Source: Acidimicrobium ferrooxidans DSM 10331
GTDB taxonomy: Bacteria; Actinomycetota; Acidimicrobiia; Acidimicrobiales; Ilumatobacteraceae
Direction: 5' to 3'
Length of the DNA stretch: 34,470 nt
NCBI GenBank assembly: GCA_945865395.1
Contig: CAMBDT010000005.1
Coordinates: 1 to 34,470 of the forward strand
Position numbers and translations under genes: made by a program. Numbering within the stretch: position 1 is the stretch's first letter; each line of letters starts with the position of its first letter. Shown piece after piece: positions 19,545 to 28,702 of the stretch. The notes beneath the pieces were generated by a model that was not told where the DNA came from, ran no database searches, and saw nothing but the letters and a program-made list of their open reading frames with translations.

Positions 19545-20585
19545 GTGAATCGCGTAACAATGCTCGCCGATACAACAACCACGATCGCTTGGGTAATTCT
19601 GCTGATCTCGGTTTTGGGGTGGATCATCTACGGTCTTGGCAATTTGCGATCTTCGAAGCGCGAGATTGGTGCAGAAATCAAACTTGCCGCGAACCGCAAG
19701 CCTTATTACGACGACGAGCGACTTGAAGGCGAAAAAATTCAGCGCACACAGTTGATTGGTCTTGCGTGTCTTGCGGTGACAACGATTGCGTTGCCGCTTT
19801 ATTGGATTCTCGAACCTGGTCGAATGGTCGGCGCCGAAAAAGAGTTTCAACATCAATTTGAAACTTGGGGCACAGGGCTTTTTGCGACGACGGCCGATGG
19901 TGGCTACAACTGCGCTGGTTGCCACGGCGGCATGAAGGGCGGCGGCGGCGTTGCTTCTTATGCGATTTCAGATCCGAAAACTGGTCAAGTCAAGCAGGTC
20001 AACTGGAAAGCACCGGCTATCAATACGGTGTTCTATCGCTATAGCGAAGAAGAAGTTCGTTTCATTTTGAACTACGGTCGTCCATTTTCGCCGATGTCGG
20101 CTTGGGGTTTGGTCGGCGGTGGTCCGATGAACGAGCAGCAGATTCAAACTGTCATTGAATATGTCAAGAGCATTGAAATTCCGCGCGACGAGAACGGTCG
20201 ATTGCCAGTTGAAAAGCAAGAAGAGGTTCAAGCCGAGGCCGAGCGCCTGGTGAAGGCTGGAACATACGCGTCGATCGGCGAAGCGCTATTCAATTTAGAT
20301 CTTGGTAGCGGCAACTATTCTTGCGCGCGCTGTCATACGAAGGGTTGGTCATATGGCGAACCCGAAATCACCGGTGGCGGCGCCCTTGGTCCGAACCTAA
20401 CTGGCGGTTCGGCAGTTCGACAGTTTCCGCAGCGCGACGAGATGATTGAGTTCATCAAGGGCGGCAGCGAACTTGGCAAGAGATATGGTCAGCAAGGTCA
20501 GGGCTCGGGTCGGATGCCGGCATTTGGTTTGATGTTGAGCGACGATCAAATCGGTGCGATCATCGACTATGTGAGAGGTTTGTAA
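19545..20585 (+). CDS. Diheme cytochrome c subunit
   Basis: A 346-residue membrane-bound cytochrome with two heme c sites, CAGCH (123-127) and CARCH (260-264). Two hydrophobic helices precede them (about 12-33 and 68-88), so the heme domains lie outside the cytoplasm. Candidate Met ligands include RPFSPMSAWG and GRMPAFGLMLSDDQIG. It takes the place that diheme QcrC has in actinobacterial bcc complexes and would accept electrons from the Rieske cluster. GTG at 19545 follows the Rieske TAA without gap; an in-frame ATG at 19560 is an alternative. The next gene starts 2 bp after its stop. Confidence 0.9.
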   Translation: MNRVTMLADTTTTIAWVILLISVLGWIIYGLGNLRSSKREIGAEIKLAANRKPYYDDERLEGEKIQRTQLIGLACLAVTTIALPLYWILEPGRMVGAEKEFQHQFETWGTGLFATTADGGYNCAGCHGGMKGGGGVASYAISDPKTGQVKQVNWKAPAINTVFYRYSEEEVRFILNYGRPFSPMSAWGLVGGGPMNEQQIQTVIEYVKSIEIPRDENGRLPVEKQEEVQAEAERLVKAGTYASIGEALFNLDLGSGNYSCARCHTKGWSYGEPEITGGGALGPNLTGGSAVRQFPQRDEMIEFIKGGSELGKRYGQQGQGSGRMPAFGLMLSDDQIGAIIDYVRGL

Positions 20586-20587
20586 AA

Positions 20588-21412
20588 ATGTTGGCGATGC
20601 TTGCAGTTAGTTGGGAGCCAGAGCTTCGCGGATATGTGATCGTCGCAATTGCCGTTGGTGTTTTGATTGGCGGCACCTATTTAGTAGTCGGCACAAACTT
20701 GGGTGCTCGCCTCGGATTCTTGGTTGTGTTGGCTGGTTTTTTTGGGTGGATGGCGATCATGGGTTCAATTTGGTGGGTTTACGGCATCGGTCTTACTGGT
20801 CGTGCCCCGGCATGGCAGCCCGGCGAACCGACAACGATCGTGCGAAGTTCAGACTTGCTTGACGACGCCGAAATCATGCTCACACCGATGCAACCGTCAG
20901 GTGACGCAGTTGCTGACGCTGCTTCGGCGTCGGTGGCTCTGCAGAGCGAGGGTTGGTTGTTGCTAGAAGAATCTGATCCGCGACGTGGTCAAGCAGTTGC
21001 ATCTGCCGACGAAATTATTCAAAATCAAGCCGAAGAGTTCGCACTTGGCGAATATTTGTCGGTTGCTGTTTACGATAAAGGCGGCGATCGCTGGCCGAAG
21101 ATCAACGAGTCGCTTGACTTCTTGGCATTTTTTCACGAACCGCATTACTCAGTAGTTGAAGTTGCGCCGATCGTGCCTCAGCGCACCGAGCCTGGTCGAG
21201 CACCAGCCCGACCAGTTATCGACGAAACTCAGCCGCATCGATACATATATATGTTGCGCGATCTCGGCACGAAGCGCCAGCCGTCAATTTTTATCACGAT
21301 TGGCTCGACGATTATTTTCTTGCTGCTCTGCCGATTGTTGCACTCTCGTGACCTGCGTCTGCGCGAGAATCTCAGCGTCGATTCTGGTTCGCGTTCTCCA
21401 GCGAAAAGCTAA
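20588..21412 (+). CDS. Unknown 3-TM protein between the quinol oxidase and nuo genes
   Basis: A 274-residue protein with two N-terminal helices (about 15-36 and 42-66), a hydrophilic domain of about 160 residues and one C-terminal helix (about 236-253), then a basic tail. No cofactor motif or known family is recognisable. The tight spacing (2 bp after the diheme cytochrome gene, 5 bp before nuoA) implies it is made with both complexes. It could be an accessory or bridging subunit; that is inference from position only. Confidence 0.65.
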   Translation: MLAMLAVSWEPELRGYVIVAIAVGVLIGGTYLVVGTNLGARLGFLVVLAGFFGWMAIMGSIWWVYGIGLTGRAPAWQPGEPTTIVRSSDLLDDAEIMLTPMQPSGDAVADAASASVALQSEGWLLLEESDPRRGQAVASADEIIQNQAEEFALGEYLSVAVYDKGGDRWPKINESLDFLAFFHEPHYSVVEVAPIVPQRTEPGRAPARPVIDETQPHRYIYMLRDLGTKRQPSIFITIGSTIIFLLLCRLLHSRDLRLRENLSVDSGSRSPAKS

Positions 21413-21417
21413 CAACA

Positions 21418-21894
21418 GTGGGTCAGTATCTTCCGATTGTTGTTTTGACAGTTCTGGCAATCGTGTTTGGCGTCGGGTCTTTGGTCGCGTCAAAATTATT
21501 GGCGCCGCGTCGACCAAATACCGCCAAGCAAGCACCTTATGAGTGTGGCATTGTGCCGAGCCTTGAAGCACCTGAGCGGTTTCCGGTGAGCTTCTATGTA
21601 GTGGCCATGTTGTTCATTATGTTCGACATCGAAATAATTTTTGCCTACCCATATGCGGTTGCCAGCGAATCTCTCGGGGCCTACGGTTTTTACGAACTCG
21701 TTGCGTTTAGCGCAGTTTTTTTTGTGGCGTTTGTTTATGTTGTGGCGCGCGGTGCTCTCGATTGGGGTCCGCTTAAGAAAGCCCGCAAGTTGGTTGAAGT
21801 CGACGGAGATATTCTTTCAGCGTCACGCTCGACATCTACGACGATTCGTCGTGTCGGGCTAGAGGGCCGTGAGCAAGAAAAAGTTTCTGTCTGA
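21418..21894 (+). CDS. nuoA: NADH-quinone oxidoreductase subunit A
   Basis: A 158-residue, three-helix membrane subunit of complex I near the quinone site. Signatures are [35 protein letters not shown], including the conserved Cys of the TMH1-2 loop and the acidic FDIE. A C-terminal extension of about 35 residues (from [10 protein letters not shown]) is longer than in Escherichia coli. Start is GTG, and the stop overlaps nuoB (TGATG). First of the nuo genes, which follow in the standard A-to-N order. Confidence 0.95.
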   Translation: MGQYLPIVVLTVLAIVFGVGSLVASKLLAPRRPNTAKQAPYECGIVPSLEAPERFPVSFYVVAMLFIMFDIEIIFAYPYAVASESLGAYGFYELVAFSAVFFVAFVYVVARGALDWGPLKKARKLVEVDGDILSASRSTSTTIRRVGLEGREQEKVSV

Positions 21895-22478
21895 TGGGGT
21901 TGATTCAAAATGTTGCTGACGATGGCTTGGGTGGTCTTGAGCACAATTTTTTAACGGGTCGCGTTGAAGAGTTGGTGAAATGGTCGCGCTCGCGGTCAAG
22001 TTGGGGTGCGACCTTCGGTTTGGCGTGTTGCGCGATTGAGATGATGACGGCAGGCACCGCGCATTACGACTTGGCTCGTTTCGGCATGGAAGTTTTTCGT
22101 GCGTCGCCGCGACAGGCCGACATCATGATCGTGGCTGGACGAGTCAGCCAAAAAATGGCGCCCGTGTTGCGTCAGGTTTATGACCAGATGATGGAGCCCA
22201 AGTGGGTTATCTCGATGGGTGTTTGCGCCAGTAGCGGCGGAATGTTCAACAATTACGCAATCGTTCAGGGCGTCGATCAAATCGTGCCGGTGGATGTTTA
22301 TGCGCCGGGTTGCCCACCGTCACCAGAAACATTGATTCATGCCATCGAAACTTTGCATCAATTGATTGAAGACGGCGAGATTATGCGTCGCCGCGAGTCG
22401 ACAGGTGCCGGTGCGCAAGTTCATATTCAAGAAATTGCCGCAGGCACGACTACGCCTGTCTCTTTAGGATCGCGTTGA
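21894..22478 (+). CDS. nuoB: NADH-quinone oxidoreductase subunit B
   Basis: A 194-residue peripheral subunit that holds cluster N2, the last iron-sulfur centre before the quinone. The ligand cysteines are visible in [24 protein letters not shown] and [12 protein letters not shown]. The C-terminal 30 residues are hydrophilic and variable. The ATG overlaps the nuoA stop by 1 bp, and nuoC starts 3 bp after its stop. Confidence 0.96.
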   Translation: MGLIQNVADDGLGGLEHNFLTGRVEELVKWSRSRSSWGATFGLACCAIEMMTAGTAHYDLARFGMEVFRASPRQADIMIVAGRVSQKMAPVLRQVYDQMMEPKWVISMGVCASSGGMFNNYAIVQGVDQIVPVDVYAPGCPPSPETLIHAIETLHQLIEDGEIMRRRESTGAGAQVHIQEIAAGTTTPVSLGSR

Positions 22479-22481
22479 GTC

Positions 22482-22949
22482 GTGACGCAAGTTTCGAGTC
22501 GAGTTGCTGATGATGTTCGCTTCGTCGCCAAGGCTGACTATCTAAAAACGCTCACCGCATTGCGTGACGAAGGTTTTGAAATGTGCGTCGACCTCACGGC
22601 TGTCGATTATTTGACGCACCCCGGTCGCAACATCGCCCCTGAAGTTTTGGGGCAGATTGTGCTTGAACGTTTCGAAGTTGTCGTCAATTTGCTTTCACTC
22701 TCGCAGCGCCGTCGCGTGCGATTGCGAATGCAGATTGCAGAGTCAGACACGGTGATTGATTCGGCTTTTGATTTATACCCGGGCACCGAAGCGATGGAAC
22801 GCGAAGTTTTCGACATGTTCGGTATCAAGTTCAATGGTCACCCAGACTTGACGCGGATCTTGATGCCAGAAGATTGGCAAGGACATCCGTTGCGCAAAGA
22901 TTATGGCGCCGGAAATATTCCGGTTCAGTTCAAAGGCGCCGCGTCGTGA
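22482..22949 (+). CDS. nuoC: NADH-quinone oxidoreductase subunit C
   Basis: A 155-residue subunit of the complex I connecting module (30-kDa family). The family signature is near the C-terminus: EREVFDMFGIKFNGHPDLTRILMPEDWQGHPLRKDY. It is a separate gene, not fused to nuoD as in Escherichia coli. Start GTG at 22482; its TGA overlaps the nuoD GTG (GTGA). Confidence 0.94.
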   Translation: MTQVSSRVADDVRFVAKADYLKTLTALRDEGFEMCVDLTAVDYLTHPGRNIAPEVLGQIVLERFEVVVNLLSLSQRRRVRLRMQIAESDTVIDSAFDLYPGTEAMEREVFDMFGIKFNGHPDLTRILMPEDWQGHPLRKDYGAGNIPVQFKGAAS

Positions 22950-24301
22950 CCGCAACCGAGAACATCGTAGAGTCGCAAGACGCCGTGATTACGGCGGCTG
23001 GCACGAACGAGGGTCGTCAAGAACTTCAACTTCGAAAAGATGTTTCGGCAAAAGAAATTTTGCGTGGTTCGGGCGCAGTTTTGCGGATGAGCGAGTCTGA
23101 AGTGGCAGCGCTGGCGGGCACGCAGAGCGAAGATCAGACGATGATCATCAACATGGGGCCACAACATCCGAGCACGCATGGTGTTTTGCGGTTGATGCTC
23201 GAACTAAATGGCGAAACTGTTTTGCGTTGCAAGCCTGTAATTGGCTATTTGCACACTGGCATGGAAAAGACGGGCGAGTCGTTGACCTTTATGCAAGGTG
23301 GCACGAATGTGACCCGCATGGACTATGCGTCGCCACTGAATAACGAGCTTGTTTTTGCGATGACGACCGAAAAGTTGCTCGGCATCGATCAAGATATTCC
23401 GGAGCGCGCGGTATGGATTCGCATGTTGCTCTCTGAACTGAATCGCATCAGCAGTCACTTGCTGTTTATGGCGACTAACGGCATGGATATCGGTGCGGTT
23501 TCGATGATGCTTTATGGGTTTCGTGAGCGCGAAGAAGTGTTGCGATTTTTTCAAAAAGTTACAGGGCTGCGAATGAACCACAACTTCATTCGCCCCGGCG
23601 GTGTCGCGGCAGATTTGCCCGCTGGTTGGCGCGACGAAGTGCTTAATTTGCTCGATGCTCTGCCAGCGCGACTTGCCGAATACGAAATCTTGATGACTGG
23701 TCAACCAATTTGGCGTGAGCGGTTGCAGGGCGTTGGCGTGATCACACGCGACGAGGCGATTGCGCTTTCGGCAACTGGTCCAATTTTGCGCAGCACAGGC
23801 TTGTCGTGGGATTTGCGTCGTGACATGCCGTATTTGCGCTACGACAAAGTCGAATTCGATGTGATCATCGGCAGTTATGGCGATGCATTCGATCGCTATT
23901 CAATTCGTTTGAACGAAATTCGCGAATCAATGCGCATCGTGCGACAAGTTCTTGATGCGATGCCACAGGGCGATTATCGCATTCAAGACAAGAAAGTGAC
24001 ACCACCACCGCGTGGTCGCATCGACGAATCAATGGAAGCGTTGATTCACCACTTCAAGATTTTTACCGAGGGTTTCAAAGTGCCAGAAGGCGAAGCGTAT
24101 GTGGCGATCGAAAGCCCGCGCGGCGAGATCGCTTGTTATATCGCCAGTGACGGTTCGGCCACGCCGTATCGAATGCATGTACGAGCACCGAGTTTTATCA
24201 ATATTCAAACCATGCCGCTCATGATGCGTGGTGGTTTGGTCGCTGATGCGGTGGCCGTTATTTCGTCGGTCGACCCAGTGCTTGGCGAGGTGGATCGATG
24301 A
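22946..24301 (+). CDS. nuoD: NADH-quinone oxidoreductase subunit D
   Basis: A 451-residue subunit forming the quinone pocket (49-kDa family). Signatures are INMGPQHPSTHGVLRL, GYLHTGMEKTGES, MDYASPLNNELVF and RAPSFINIQTMPLMMRGGLVADAVAVISSVDPVLGEVDR at the end. I chose the GTG at 22946, which overlaps the nuoC stop by 4 bp; the open frame itself reaches further into nuoC. This leaves about 65 extra residues before the conserved block, so initiation at one of the later ATGs is possible. Confidence 0.94.
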   Translation: MTATENIVESQDAVITAAGTNEGRQELQLRKDVSAKEILRGSGAVLRMSESEVAALAGTQSEDQTMIINMGPQHPSTHGVLRLMLELNGETVLRCKPVIGYLHTGMEKTGESLTFMQGGTNVTRMDYASPLNNELVFAMTTEKLLGIDQDIPERAVWIRMLLSELNRISSHLLFMATNGMDIGAVSMMLYGFREREEVLRFFQKVTGLRMNHNFIRPGGVAADLPAGWRDEVLNLLDALPARLAEYEILMTGQPIWRERLQGVGVITRDEAIALSATGPILRSTGLSWDLRRDMPYLRYDKVEFDVIIGSYGDAFDRYSIRLNEIRESMRIVRQVLDAMPQGDYRIQDKKVTPPPRGRIDESMEALIHHFKIFTEGFKVPEGEAYVAIESPRGEIACYIASDGSATPYRMHVRAPSFINIQTMPLMMRGGLVADAVAVISSVDPVLGEVDR

Positions 24302-24912
24302 GTCGCTTGAACGATACAAATATCAAATTGGCGCACGAGGTCATCGCCAGGTATCCGCGCCCGAAGTCTGCGTTGATTCCGTTGTTGCATCTTTCACAAG
24401 AGCAAAACGGTTACATCACTCGTGAGGCGATGCAACACTTGGGCGAACTTGTCGGTGTTACATCGGCCGAGGTTTATGGCACCGCAAGTTTTTATGAGAT
24501 GTTCAAGTTTGAACCAGTTGGCAAATATTTGATCAACATTTGTGGCACGATGTCGTGTGCATTGATGGGGGCAAACGAACTGATGCATCATGCTGAAAAG
24601 AAACTGGGTGTCAAGGCGGGTGGCACGACACCAGATGGCGTGTTCACACTTGCGCACGCTGAATGTCAGGCGGCCTGTACTGAAGCACCAACTTTGCAGG
24701 TTAATTATCGCTACCGCTTGCGTGTGACGCCTGCTGATTTAGATCGGTTGATCGACAACTTGCGGGACGGCAAATTGAACGACGAGTTTCCGCCGCACGG
24801 TGTGCTGTCAAAAGTTCGCCAGTCGATCGATGCCACGCGAGCAGTCGGTGCGAAAGCGCCCGAAGACGTCAACGAGTCACCAGCATGGCTAGATGGCAAG
24901 GCGGCACTATGA
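24298..24912 (+). CDS. nuoE: NADH-quinone oxidoreductase subunit E
   Basis: A 204-residue [2Fe-2S] subunit (24-kDa family) of the NADH-oxidising module. Ligands are Cys82, Cys87, Cys123 and Cys127 in CGTMSC and CQAAC. A C-terminal tail of about 30 residues after the thioredoxin-like domain is longer than usual. It overlaps both neighbours by 4 bp (ATGA at each end). Confidence 0.95.
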   Translation: MSRLNDTNIKLAHEVIARYPRPKSALIPLLHLSQEQNGYITREAMQHLGELVGVTSAEVYGTASFYEMFKFEPVGKYLINICGTMSCALMGANELMHHAEKKLGVKAGGTTPDGVFTLAHAECQAACTEAPTLQVNYRYRLRVTPADLDRLIDNLRDGKLNDEFPPHGVLSKVRQSIDATRAVGAKAPEDVNESPAWLDGKAAL

Positions 24913-26330
24913 GCAAGACGTATGTGCACGCGCCTGGTTTCGTTGCGGGAGATCGACCAAAAATTGTCACTTCGCGATTTGAATTCGCCGACTCGTATAC
25001 CCTCGAGCGTTATCTCGCAACAGACGGATACAAAGGTTTGCGCGGGGCTTTGTCACGGCCGGCAAATGAGATCCACGAAGATGTAAAAAGTGCGACCGTG
25101 TTGGGTCGAGGTGGCGCGGGCTTTCCGGCGGGCACGAAGTGGGGCTTGACGCCACAACAAGTTTGGCCGCGATATTTGGTCGTCAACGGCGACGAAAGCG
25201 AACCCGGCACCTACAAAGATCGGTTGTTGATGGAGCGCGACCCGCATCAGTTGATTGAGGGTTGTTTGATTGCCTGTTACGCCGCAGGTCTCTCGCAATG
25301 CTTCCTATATATAAGGGGAGAAATGGCTCTCGCCCAAGAGCGTGTCGCGACGGCGCTAAACGAGGCGTATGCGGCTGGTTATGTGGGTAAAAATATTTTG
25401 GGTTCGAAGTTTTCGGTCGACATTATTTTGCATTGGGGTGCTGGTGCGTATGTCGTTGGCGAAGAAACGGCATTGATCGAAAGCCTCGAAGGAAACCGCG
25501 GCATGCCACGATTGAAGCCACCGTTTTTTCCGGCAGCAAACGGACTTTATGGTCAGCCGACGATCGTCAACAATGTCGAGACACTTGCCAACCTGCCATG
25601 GTTGCTGACTCATGGCGTCGCCGCGTATACGGCGATTGGTACAAAAACTTCGCCGGGCACGCGAATGGTTGCTGTCTCTGGTCATGTCAAGCGACCGGGC
25701 GTTTACGAAATTATCAACGGCACAACTACATTTCGTGATTTGATTTACGGCGAAGAATTCAGTGGTGGCATTCGCAACGGCAACTCGTTGAAAGCGTTCG
25801 TGCCCGGTGGTGGTTCGGCGCCATGGTTTACCCAAGATCAACTCGATTTGCCATTTGAAGCAAGTCAAGTTGGGCCTGCAGGTTCAATGCTTGGTTCTGG
25901 CGCCGTAATGGTGATGGATGAAACAACTGATATTCCGGCGGCCGCGTTGACGCTGACACACTTTTACGCGCATGAATCTTGCGGCAAGTGCACACCGTGC
26001 CGTGAAGGTGGCACTTGGCTTGAGCGAATTTTGCGTCGCGTGGTTGAAGGTGACGGTACTGATGCAGACTTGCAGCAGTTGCTTGAAGTTGGTGCGATGA
26101 TTTGCCCCGGTGCGTTTCCGCATGCCGCTAACGAAAAACTAGGTTTGACTGCCGTGCCGTTTCCGTACAAGATGACAACGATTTGCTTCGTCGGTCCGTC
26201 GGCATATGCGCCGGTGCATTCGGCGTTGACTCTTTTTAGAAGCGAGTTTGAAGCGCGCGTGAAGAAGCGTGTGACGATTGCGGTGACGGCAGTTGCTGGT
26301 GTCGCGGCGAATGCGAGTGTGTCAGCATGA
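24909..26330 (+). CDS. nuoF: NADH-quinone oxidoreductase subunit F
   Basis: A 473-residue subunit that binds NADH, FMN and cluster N3 (51-kDa family). Signatures are GRGGAGFPAGTKWG (NADH), NGDESEPGTYKDR (FMN), GAGAYVVGEETALIESLEGNRGMPR and ESCGKCTPCREGGTWL (the [4Fe-4S] site). I use the ATG at 24909, which overlaps the nuoE stop; the frame opens 24 bp earlier inside nuoE. A C-terminal Ala/Val-rich tail (VTIAVTAVAGVAANASVSA) is unusual but continuous. Confidence 0.96.
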   Translation: MSKTYVHAPGFVAGDRPKIVTSRFEFADSYTLERYLATDGYKGLRGALSRPANEIHEDVKSATVLGRGGAGFPAGTKWGLTPQQVWPRYLVVNGDESEPGTYKDRLLMERDPHQLIEGCLIACYAAGLSQCFLYIRGEMALAQERVATALNEAYAAGYVGKNILGSKFSVDIILHWGAGAYVVGEETALIESLEGNRGMPRLKPPFFPAANGLYGQPTIVNNVETLANLPWLLTHGVAAYTAIGTKTSPGTRMVAVSGHVKRPGVYEIINGTTTFRDLIYGEEFSGGIRNGNSLKAFVPGGGSAPWFTQDQLDLPFEASQVGPAGSMLGSGAVMVMDETTDIPAAALTLTHFYAHESCGKCTPCREGGTWLERILRRVVEGDGTDADLQQLLEVGAMICPGAFPHAANEKLGLTAVPFPYKMTTICFVGPSAYAPVHSALTLFRSEFEARVKKRVTIAVTAVAGVAANASVSA

Positions 26331-28702
26331 CGATTGTTGATCCGATCAAAGAGACCGCGCCAGTTGACCCAAATATCGTCAACATAACGATCAACGACAA
26401 ACCGGTTGCGGCGCGAAAAGGTGAGTTGATTATCGCGGCGGCTGATCGCACCGAGGATTTCATCCCAAGATTTTGTTATCACCCGCGCATGACCCCAGTT
26501 GGCATGTGTCGCCAATGTCTTGTTGAAGTTGAAACACCGCGTGGGCCGATGATGGTTGTTTCGTGTATGACGCCGGTGGCCGAAGGTCAAATTGTGCGCA
26601 CTGCAACTGACTCGGTCAAAAAAGCCCAAGAGGGCGTGCTCGAATTGTTGTTGGCGAATCATCCGCTTGACTGTCCTGTTTGCGACAAGGGCGGCGAGTG
26701 TCCGTTGCAAGATCAGGCCTTTAGCCATGGCCCAGGTGAGAGTCGGTTCGTCGAAGAAAAACGACATTATGAAAAACCGATTGCGATCAGCGACATTGTT
26801 TATCTGGATCGTGAGCGTTGCATTTTGTGTGATCGATGCACGCGATTTGCCGACGAGGTTGCTGGCGATGCGCTGATCACATTTACGAGTCGCGGCAACG
26901 ACACGCAAGTGTTGACGTTTCCGGATGAGCCGTTTAGTTCATATTTTTCTGGCAATACCGTGCAGATTTGCCCGGTTGGCGCGCTGACTGCCAAGCCCTA
27001 TCGGTTTAAGGCGCGACCATGGGATCTTGAACAAACCGAGAGCACTTGCACTTCGTGTTCTGTGGGATGTCGAACAGTTGTGCAGAGCAGTCGCGATGAA
27101 CTCGTTCGCTATCAAGGTGTCGACATTGATCCGGTGAACTGGGGTTGGCTGTGCGATCGTGGTCGCTACAACTTCGAATCAGTGAACTCACCAGATCGTT
27201 TGACTACGCCGCTTTTAAAGAGCGGTTCAGAACTCGTTGCTACTTCTTGGTCGGTCGCTCTCGAGAGTGCCGCTCGCATGATTCGTCTCGCGCTCGCACA
27301 GAATACCAATAGCGTGGCGATTTTGGGTGGCGCGCGGGGCACCAACGAAGATGCTTTTGCTTGGGCGATGTTGGCCGACAAACTCGGCATCAATCAGCGC
27401 GACGCTCAACTCGGTGACGGCTTGAGTCCTGACATTTTTGATCTTGCCCAAGCGACGATTGACCAAACATGTGCGGCGCCGACGATCATCTTGCTCGCAC
27501 CTGATCTGAAAGAAGAATTGCCGGTTCTTTATTTGCGCGTGCGTGACTCGGCTCAAAAGCGCAAGTCGCGAATTGTCGAGTTTTCGTCGCACGATTCTGG
27601 TTTGACGCCATATGCCTGGCGCACGATGGGTTTCGAGCCTGGCAATCAGGCACAAGTTGTGCGCGAAGCTCTTGCCACGCCAGAAATGAAAGAGCAACTT
27701 GCCCGAGGCGAAGTCGTTGTTGTTGTTGGTCGGGCCAACTTGGCAGAGAGCGAAGTGTTTACGTTGCAGGCATTGGCCGAAATTTTTGCAGCAGTGCCGA
27801 GTGCGAAAGTTTTGCCAGTTTTGCGTCGTGGAAATGTGCGCGGTGCGGTTGCCGCTGGCTTGACACCACAGAATAATTCTGGAGATGCGATCGATATTTT
27901 GAATGCGGCCGCGGCTGGCAAAATTGAGTGCCTTATATTGTTGGGTGTTGATCCGATGTCTGATGTCGCCGACTCGGGTTTGGTGCAGCGTGCACTTACT
28001 CAAGTGAAGAATCTGATCAGCATCGACACGATGATCAACGGTTCAAATCGAAACGCCGATCTGGTTCTGCCAGCCGCCAGTTATGGCGAGAAAAACGGCA
28101 CGACGACGAATCTTGAAGGTCGCATCAGCAATGTGACACAGAAAATTACGCCTCGTGGCACATCGCGACCAGATTGGATGATCGCCACCGAGTTGAGCAT
28201 CGCTATGGCTGTAGACATCGGTGTTTCGAGTCTTGAAGATCTGAGCGAAAAACTCGTCAGCACCGTTGTTGCATTTGCGCCGAGCAGTGATGGCAAGTCG
28301 ACCAATGGTGATGGCGTGTTGATGGCGCGCGAAACACCCGTGACGATTTCTGGCAAGGCAAGCAAAGCAGTCGATCGAAATGCTTACAACTATCGACTTG
28401 TTGTTTCGCGCACGATGTATGACTCTGCGCAGTCAACCGCTTCGAGCCCGTCGCTTGTGGGCATCGTTACCGACGCAGTGATTTTCGTGAATCCGCTAGA
28501 TCTTGCACGCATTGGCGTTGCCGACGGTACAAGTGTTCGCGTGGGTGCCGAAGGAACGAACATAGTGATTGCAATTAAGGCTCATAACGGTGTGCACCGC
28601 GGTGTTGCTTGGCTGCCGTTTAATCACACGGGTGTAGATATTCGACCGCTACTAAATATTGCCAGCGATGTTGTTGATGTGCGAATCGAGCCAATCAAAT
28701 GA
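26327..28702 (+). CDS. nuoG: NADH-quinone oxidoreductase subunit G
   Basis: A 791-residue subunit (75-kDa family, molybdopterin-oxidoreductase-like). The [2Fe-2S] ligands are Cys50, Cys61, Cys64 and Cys80; the His/Cys3 [4Fe-4S] site is His112, Cys116, Cys119 and Cys125; the next [4Fe-4S] site has Cys165, Cys168, Cys171 and Cys215. An additional set, Cys241, Cys244, Cys248 and Cys276, matches the off-pathway N7 cluster found in some bacteria. The remaining 500 residues form the degenerate molybdopterin-type domain. ATGA overlaps at both ends. Confidence 0.96.
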   Translation: MTIVDPIKETAPVDPNIVNITINDKPVAARKGELIIAAADRTEDFIPRFCYHPRMTPVGMCRQCLVEVETPRGPMMVVSCMTPVAEGQIVRTATDSVKKAQEGVLELLLANHPLDCPVCDKGGECPLQDQAFSHGPGESRFVEEKRHYEKPIAISDIVYLDRERCILCDRCTRFADEVAGDALITFTSRGNDTQVLTFPDEPFSSYFSGNTVQICPVGALTAKPYRFKARPWDLEQTESTCTSCSVGCRTVVQSSRDELVRYQGVDIDPVNWGWLCDRGRYNFESVNSPDRLTTPLLKSGSELVATSWSVALESAARMIRLALAQNTNSVAILGGARGTNEDAFAWAMLADKLGINQRDAQLGDGLSPDIFDLAQATIDQTCAAPTIILLAPDLKEELPVLYLRVRDSAQKRKSRIVEFSSHDSGLTPYAWRTMGFEPGNQAQVVREALATPEMKEQLARGEVVVVVGRANLAESEVFTLQALAEIFAAVPSAKVLPVLRRGNVRGAVAAGLTPQNNSGDAIDILNAAAAGKIECLILLGVDPMSDVADSGLVQRALTQVKNLISIDTMINGSNRNADLVLPAASYGEKNGTTTNLEGRISNVTQKITPRGTSRPDWMIATELSIAMAVDIGVSSLEDLSEKLVSTVVAFAPSSDGKSTNGDGVLMARETPVTISGKASKAVDRNAYNYRLVVSRTMYDSAQSTASSPSLVGIVTDAVIFVNPLDLARIGVADGTSVRVGAEGTNIVIAIKAHNGVHRGVAWLPFNHTGVDIRPLLNIASDVVDVRIEPIK

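Noticed and set aside
25303-25325. TATATAAGGGGAG followed by ATG inside nuoF, looking like an internal promoter plus ribosome site
   Set aside because: It is in frame within the conserved NuoF core (FLYIRGEMALAQE); the codons are explained by the protein, and there is no sign of a separate product.
25964-26908. A 314-codon open frame antisense to nuoF and nuoG
   Set aside because: It overlaps two conserved complex I genes in full, and its composition (rich in Arg, Asn and His) is that of a shadow frame.
27227-28003. A 258-codon open frame antisense to nuoG
   Set aside because: Shadow frame: no domain, no promoter, opposite a continuous conserved coding sequence.
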